Assembly: GCA_903874275.1 (NCBI GenBank)
Contig: CAIQRS010000114.1
Location: forward strand, 1 to 43,173
Direction of reading: 5' to 3'
DNA: 43,173 nt
Origin: an uncultured Anaeromyxobacter sp.
GTDB taxonomy: Bacteria > Myxococcota > Myxococcia > Myxococcales > Anaeromyxobacteraceae
Part shown: positions 39,524 through 43,173 of the stretch, in pieces
Numbering within the stretch: the stretch's first letter is position 1
Layout: each line of letters begins with the position of its first letter
Program-made: the position numbers and the translations under genes
The notes under the pieces: model-generated
Database searches by the model: none
The model's input: the letters and a program-made list of their open reading frames with translations, nothing else
Told to the model about the DNA's origin: nothing

Positions 39524-40359
39524 CGCGCCCGGCGGGCAAGCGCGAGAGTGTTCACGAGCAGCATGGCGATGGTCATGGGACCGACGCCGCCGGGGACGGG
39601 GGTGATCGCCCCGGCCCGCTTCTCGGCCTCGACGAACTCGACGTCGCCGCAGAGCTTCCCGTCGGCCTTGCGGTTCATCCCCACGTCGATGACGACGGCT
39701 CCCGGCTTCACCCAGGCGCCCTTCACCATCTCCGCCTTGCCGATGGCGGCCACCAGGATGTCGGCCCGGCCGACCTCGCCGGCCAGGTCCTCGGTCCGGG
39801 AGTGGGCCACCGTCACGGTGGCGTGGCGGTCGAGGAGCATGGCGGCCATGGGCTTGCCGACGATGTGGGAGCGGCCGATGACGAGCGCCCGCTTTCCCTT
39901 CGGATCGACGCCCGCCTCGTCGAGGAGCCGCATCACCCCGGCCGGGGTGCACGGGCGGGGAGCGGGCTTCCCGAGCCAGAGCGCTCCCACGTTCACCGGG
40001 TGGAAGCCGTCGGCATCCTTGGCCGGGGAGATGGCGTCGAGCACCTTCGACTCGTCGATCTGCTTCGGCAGCGGGAGCTGCACCAGGATGCCGTGGGTCT
40101 CGGGGTCGGCGTTCAGGCGGGCGATGAGGCCGAGGAGCTCGGCCTCGCCCACGGTGGCCGGGAGGTGGTGCTCCACCGAGCGCATCCCCACCTCCTCGCA
40201 GGCCTTGCGCTTCCCCCGGACGTAGACGGCCGAGGCCGGGTCGTCGCCGACGCGAACCACGGTCAGCCCGGGCACGAGTCCCTGCCGGGTCATCTCCCTG
40301 ACGAGGTCGGCGACCTCGGCGCGGACCTTCGCCGCAACCTGTTTTCCGTCGATGATCAT
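39520..40359 (-). CDS. folD: Bifunctional methylene-THF dehydrogenase/cyclohydrolase
   Basis: 279 residues from ATG 40357-40359. The family motifs include [13 protein letters not shown] with the catalytic Lys, [31 protein letters not shown] (NADP site) and [11 protein letters not shown]. It interconverts 5,10-methylene- and 10-formyl-THF in the cytoplasm, fitting the nearby gcv genes. TATACT lies 10 bases ahead of the start, so the mRNA is probably leaderless or nearly so; there is no ribosome binding site. Confidence 0.96.
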   Translation of the reverse strand: MIIDGKQVAAKVRAEVADLVREMTRQGLVPGLTVVRVGDDPASAVYVRGKRKACEEVGMRSVEHHLPATVGEAELLGLIARLNADPETHGILVQLPLPKQIDESKVLDAISPAKDADGFHPVNVGALWLGKPAPRPCTPAGVMRLLDEAGVDPKGKRALVIGRSHIVGKPMAAMLLDRHATVTVAHSRTEDLAGEVGRADILVAAIGKAEMVKGAWVKPGAVVIDVGMNRKADGKLCGDVEFVEAEKRAGAITPVPGGVGPMTIAMLLVNTLALARRAR

Positions 40360-40369
40360 GAGGCGTGAG

Positions 40370-40375
40370 AGTATA
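40370..40375 (-). promoter_or_regulatory. -10 box of folD
   Basis: TATACT on the minus strand, 10 bases ahead of the folD ATG. No convincing -35 hexamer at 16-18 bases. It predicts transcription starting within a few bases of the start codon. Confidence 0.4.
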
Positions 40376-40426
40376 GCCGTGGGAGCGCCGGGGAGGGCGA
40401 ACATCCGGCGACCGAGGAGGAGCACC

Positions 40427-40903
40427 ATGGACGTGGCCGGATGTCCGAAGTGCAACACCCCGCTCGACGCCGCCGGGGTCTGCGTGACCTGCGCCGCGGA
40501 GCGGGAAGGACTGAGGTTGCTCTCGCGGTCCGGCTACGCGTCGGTGAAGGAGATGATGGAGGCCCTCGAGGGCGAGGGGCTCTCCCCGGGGATGGAGCAG
40601 GTTCCGGCCGGGCGGCCCGAGCAGAAGCAGCACCCGCTCTGGAACCTCTACGTCCCCGCGGCCGAGGTGCAGGCCGCCCAGGCGGCCCTGCGGGCCGAAT
40701 GGGCCGACCTCCTCGGCGAGACCGGGGCGCGGGAGGCGGCGGATCGCGGCCTGCGCGGCGTGGACCTCGACGCGGGGGGCGAGATCCAGTGCCCGGCCTG
40801 CGGCCACCGCTTCACCCCGTCCGGCAGCGCGGCCGAGTGCCCCGACTGCGGGCTCGGGCTGGGAGCGGCGGGCGACGCCGCGCCCGACGAGGCCGAGCAT
40901 TGA
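40427..40903 (+). CDS. Double zinc-ribbon protein
   Basis: 158 residues from ATG 40427, with GGAGG 8 bases upstream. An N-terminal ribbon (CPKC at 6-9, CVTC at 19-22) and a C-terminal ribbon (CPACGHRF ... CPDCG) bracket a helical middle. In the middle, [20 protein letters not shown] resembles the end of DUF2007-type domains. It is divergent from folD. Its function is unknown; it may bind nucleic acid or act in assembly. Confidence 0.83.
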   Translation: MDVAGCPKCNTPLDAAGVCVTCAAEREGLRLLSRSGYASVKEMMEALEGEGLSPGMEQVPAGRPEQKQHPLWNLYVPAAEVQAAQAALRAEWADLLGETGAREAADRGLRGVDLDAGGEIQCPACGHRFTPSGSAAECPDCGLGLGAAGDAAPDEAEH

Positions 40904-40925
40904 CCAAGTCGCCCGGTCGGCCGTC

Positions 40926-41933
40926 GTGACGCGGGACCTCTCCGACCTCCACATCCACGTGGGAGGGGCGGCGGCGCCCCACACCCTCTGGTCGATCGCC
41001 CACGAGCAGGGCTTGAAGCTCCCGGTGGCCGACTACTGGGAGTTCCGGGAGCTCGTCTCCGCCCGCCCCGGGAAGGTGAAGTCGCTGGACGAGTACCTGG
41101 CCGTGCTCCACCAGTGGACGGAGCGGATCCAGTCGTCGCCCCAGGCCATGGAGCGCAGCGTCCACGAGATCATCGGCAAGGAGTACCGCTCCTCCCGGGT
41201 GAACCTGATCGAGCTGCGGTTCAACCCGATGAAGCGCAACCAGGGGGGCGAGCGGGATCTCGACCACATCATCCATGCCGCGCTCCGCGGGATGGACCGG
41301 GGGGTGCTCGAGTACGGCGTGCAGGCCGGCCTCATCTTCTGCCTGGCCCGCGAGTTCGAGCCCCACCTGAACGAGATCATCGTGGAGAAGGCCATCCGCT
41401 ACCAGAAGCGGGGCGTGGTGGGGATCGACCTGGCCGGAACCGAGCGCAACGCGCTCGAGCTCGACCCGGCGGTGGTGGGGAAGTACCGCGCGCTCTTCGC
41501 CCACGCCCGGAAGGCGGGGCTCAAGACCACCGTGCACACCGGCGAGACCGCCGGTACCGGTGCGGAGGGGGTCCGGGCCGTGGTGGAGCAGCTCGAGCCC
41601 GACCGGATCGGCCACGGCATCCGGGCCGCGCAGGACGAGAGCGTGATGGCGCTCTTGCGGGAGAGGGGCGTGACGCTCGAGATCTGCCCGACGTCCAACC
41701 TGGCCACCCGCGCGGTCTCGGGGACGGCGGAGATGCGTGAGGTGCTCCAGAAGCTCTGGCGGGCCGGCGTGCGCTTCACCATCAACACCGACGGCCCCTA
41801 CCTGCTCGACACCGACATGCGGCGCGAGGTGGAGATGCTGCGACGTGACGGGGTGCTGGCCGACGAGCAGATCGACCAGGCCTTCCGCTGGGCGCGCGAG
41901 GCCACCTTCGTCGAGGGGGCGCGCCCGGCCTGA
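40926..41933 (+). CDS. Adenosine-deaminase-like amidohydrolase, divergent active site
   Basis: 335 residues from GTG 40926 (no clear ribosome binding site). The metal and catalytic residues of the ADA family are present: HIH at 9-11, HTGE with His204 and Glu207, GHGI with His230, and Asp289 in NTDG. Two residues usually Asp in adenosine deaminases are Gly here: the HxHxDG Asp (here HIHVGG, Gly13) and the second Asp of the NTDD pair (Gly290). The protein therefore may act on a different substrate than adenosine, or with weak activity. It starts 22 bases after the zinc-ribbon gene. Confidence 0.85.
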   Translation: MTRDLSDLHIHVGGAAAPHTLWSIAHEQGLKLPVADYWEFRELVSARPGKVKSLDEYLAVLHQWTERIQSSPQAMERSVHEIIGKEYRSSRVNLIELRFNPMKRNQGGERDLDHIIHAALRGMDRGVLEYGVQAGLIFCLAREFEPHLNEIIVEKAIRYQKRGVVGIDLAGTERNALELDPAVVGKYRALFAHARKAGLKTTVHTGETAGTGAEGVRAVVEQLEPDRIGHGIRAAQDESVMALLRERGVTLEICPTSNLATRAVSGTAEMREVLQKLWRAGVRFTINTDGPYLLDTDMRREVEMLRRDGVLADEQIDQAFRWAREATFVEGARPA

Positions 41934-41948
41934 TGGCGGGCGGGTGTC

Positions 41949-43173
41949 CTACCCGGAGATCAGCACGGCGGCGATCGAGCCGGGAGGCGGCTCCTCGCCC
42001 GCCCGGACCGGCGCGAGCTCGGCGGCGCGGTTCCGGGCCATGACGAGGAGGAGCGCGCCGGGATCCCCGGCGCCGGAGAGCCGGGGATCCTCGATGGTCT
42101 CGAGTGCCCGGGCGGCGGCCGGGATCTCCGCTCGGCCGAGCGGAGCCGGCGAGAAGGCGCGCCCCAGCCGCTCGTTGGCCAGCGCGGTGAGGTAGAGGGT
42201 GGCGAGGGAGGGCGGGTTCGGCCCGCCCGACGGCGTCAGCCCGAGGGAGCGGCCGAGGGCGAGGAGCCCCTCGGCGTCGCCGAGGGCGCTGGCCGTGCGG
42301 TCCACCTCGTTCGCGGAGCGAAACGGTCGTTCCACGAAGGCCCCGGTGGCCACCGAGCCCCACTCCTGGCCGGGCCGCTCGAGCCCCGGGAAGTAGCGGG
42401 GACGGCGGCGCTGGACCGCCGCGAAGGCCTCGCCGACCGGGGAGTCGAGCCAGGGGAGCGGCCCGGCCGCGGCGGCCTCCTTGCGGATGCGCTCCGCCCT
42501 CCAGCGCAGCTCGAGGAGCCGGACGAAGCCGCGCTGGAAGACCGACTTGAGCGGTGTCGAGGAGAGCGCCAGGGCGGCCGCGTCCACGTCGCCGCCGGAG
42601 AGGGACTCGAGCCCCAGCTCGAGGAGCGTCCGCGCCGACTCGACCGCCGTGCGGACCGCCTCGGGATCGGAGGGGTCCACCCGGTCGGCGACGATGGCCG
42701 CGTTGGCGGCCGCGATCGCCTCGCTCTCGAAGCGGGGGACGGCCGCGGAGGGCAGCCTCGCCGCGGCGCGGTCGAGGAGGGTCTCGCGGCGGAACGAGGC
42801 GAGCCAGAAGCCGGGGGGCCGCTCGGCGAGTCCGGCGGGGGCGTTCCCGCGCGCCGCCGGCCGGGCGAACCAGGAGAGCGCCTCCTCGAAGGTGGGGTAG
42901 CCGAGATCGGCGAGCCGGCCTTCCCGCCAGCGGAGCGCCTGCTCCTCGAGGTCGCTCACCAGCTCCCAGCGGACCGCCGAGAGGATCCGGCCGGCCATGA
43001 AGGGATCCCGCTCGTAGAGATCGTCCACGAGCCGGCGCACCGAGACGTAGTCGGCGCCGTCGGGCAGGAATTCGACGATGTAGCGCCCCTCCGCCGTGCG
43101 CATGAACCGCTCGCTCTCGAAGTCCGGGTCCTCGTCCTCCTCGAGGTCGTGGATCCGGAGCGCCGAGCGCAAG
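41949..43173 (-). CDS. DUF6178-like protein, 5' part outside the window
   Basis: At least 407 residues; the frame stays open to the right edge, so the N-terminus is missing. The first codons visible (IHDLEEDEDPDFESERFM) belong to a running protein and not to a start. The protein is helical with segments EGRYIVEFLPDGADYVSVRR, DPFMAGRILSAVRWELV and GFVRLLELRWRAERIRKEA, like DUF6178 proteins found in deltaproteobacteria. No catalytic motif is seen. It ends 15 bases after the divergent-ADA gene's stop (convergent). Confidence 0.75.
   Translation of the reverse strand, partial: LRSALRIHDLEEDEDPDFESERFMRTAEGRYIVEFLPDGADYVSVRRLVDDLYERDPFMAGRILSAVRWELVSDLEEQALRWREGRLADLGYPTFEEALSWFARPAARGNAPAGLAERPPGFWLASFRRETLLDRAAARLPSAAVPRFESEAIAAANAAIVADRVDPSDPEAVRTAVESARTLLELGLESLSGGDVDAAALALSSTPLKSVFQRGFVRLLELRWRAERIRKEAAAAGPLPWLDSPVGEAFAAVQRRRPRYFPGLERPGQEWGSVATGAFVERPFRSANEVDRTASALGDAEGLLALGRSLGLTPSGGPNPPSLATLYLTALANERLGRAFSPAPLGRAEIPAAARALETIEDPRLSGAGDPGALLLVMARNRAAELAPVRAGEEPPPGSIAAVLISG

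Overview
The window reads as chromosomal DNA of a very GC-rich deltaproteobacterial-type organism, most likely a myxobacterium close to Anaeromyxobacter. This is an inference from gene content and codon use (third positions almost always G or C, many GTG/TTG starts). Supporting traits are a family of PAS-rich cytoplasmic histidine kinases, an RpoH-like sigma factor with an acidic N-terminus, a degenerate Pkn-type kinase, a split P-protein glycine cleavage operon, a TonB/AgmX-like protein and a DUF6178-like protein. No complete phage, IS element or CRISPR array is visible.

Layout. 1-9.3 kb, minus strand: three paralogous soluble sensor kinases (6212-8698, 3187-6033, 653-2530) and a small SpoIIAA/STAS-like protein (220-594). 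They are separated by stretches that look like decayed coding DNA. A tRNA-Asn gene (9195-9270, minus) with its own promoter closes this block. 9.3-13.3 kb: a BtrH_N/DUF4872 protein translationally coupled to a SirB1-like protein, a thioredoxin-fold [2Fe-2S] ferredoxin on the other strand, then a coupled HAD hydrolase and SDR oxidoreductase. 13.4-18.8 kb: a pseudokinase, a Tat-exported DUF4159 protein followed by a VWA/GATase-like membrane protein, and two small membrane proteins. 18.7-23.7 kb: an RpoH-like sigma factor followed by two exported proteins on the minus strand, divergent from a DEAD-box RNA helicase. 23.7-33.8 kb, mostly envelope genes: an M23 endopeptidase, an EamA transporter, MltG with RuvX, a secreted-protein/TPR-chaperone-like pair, CrcB, IF-1, a GT51 transglycosylase with a large N-terminal extension, a TonB-like protein and an outer-membrane beta-barrel. 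34.0-40.4 kb: the operon gcvT-gcvH-gcvPA-gcvPB, preceded by a metallophosphoesterase lipoprotein and folD. 40.4-43.2 kb: a zinc-ribbon protein, a divergent adenosine-deaminase-like protein and the 3' part of a DUF6178-like gene that runs off the right edge.

How genes work together. The Gcv proteins deliver one-carbon units from glycine to tetrahydrofolate and FolD interconverts the methylene and formyl forms, so 34-40 kb is a C1/folate neighbourhood. M23, MltG, GT51, TonB-like and barrel genes make 23.7-33.8 kb an envelope neighbourhood. The sensor-kinase block has no obvious response regulator; one kinase carries a receiver domain with Glu where the phosphorylated Asp should be.

The items most worth a second look are the 27.7-29.1 kb putative secreted-protein/chaperone pair, the DUF4159/VWA junction with only an in-frame TAG between the frames, the kinase with a degenerate receiver, the pseudokinase, the AsmA-like/GT51 fusion, and the deaminase-like protein lacking two conserved substrate residues.
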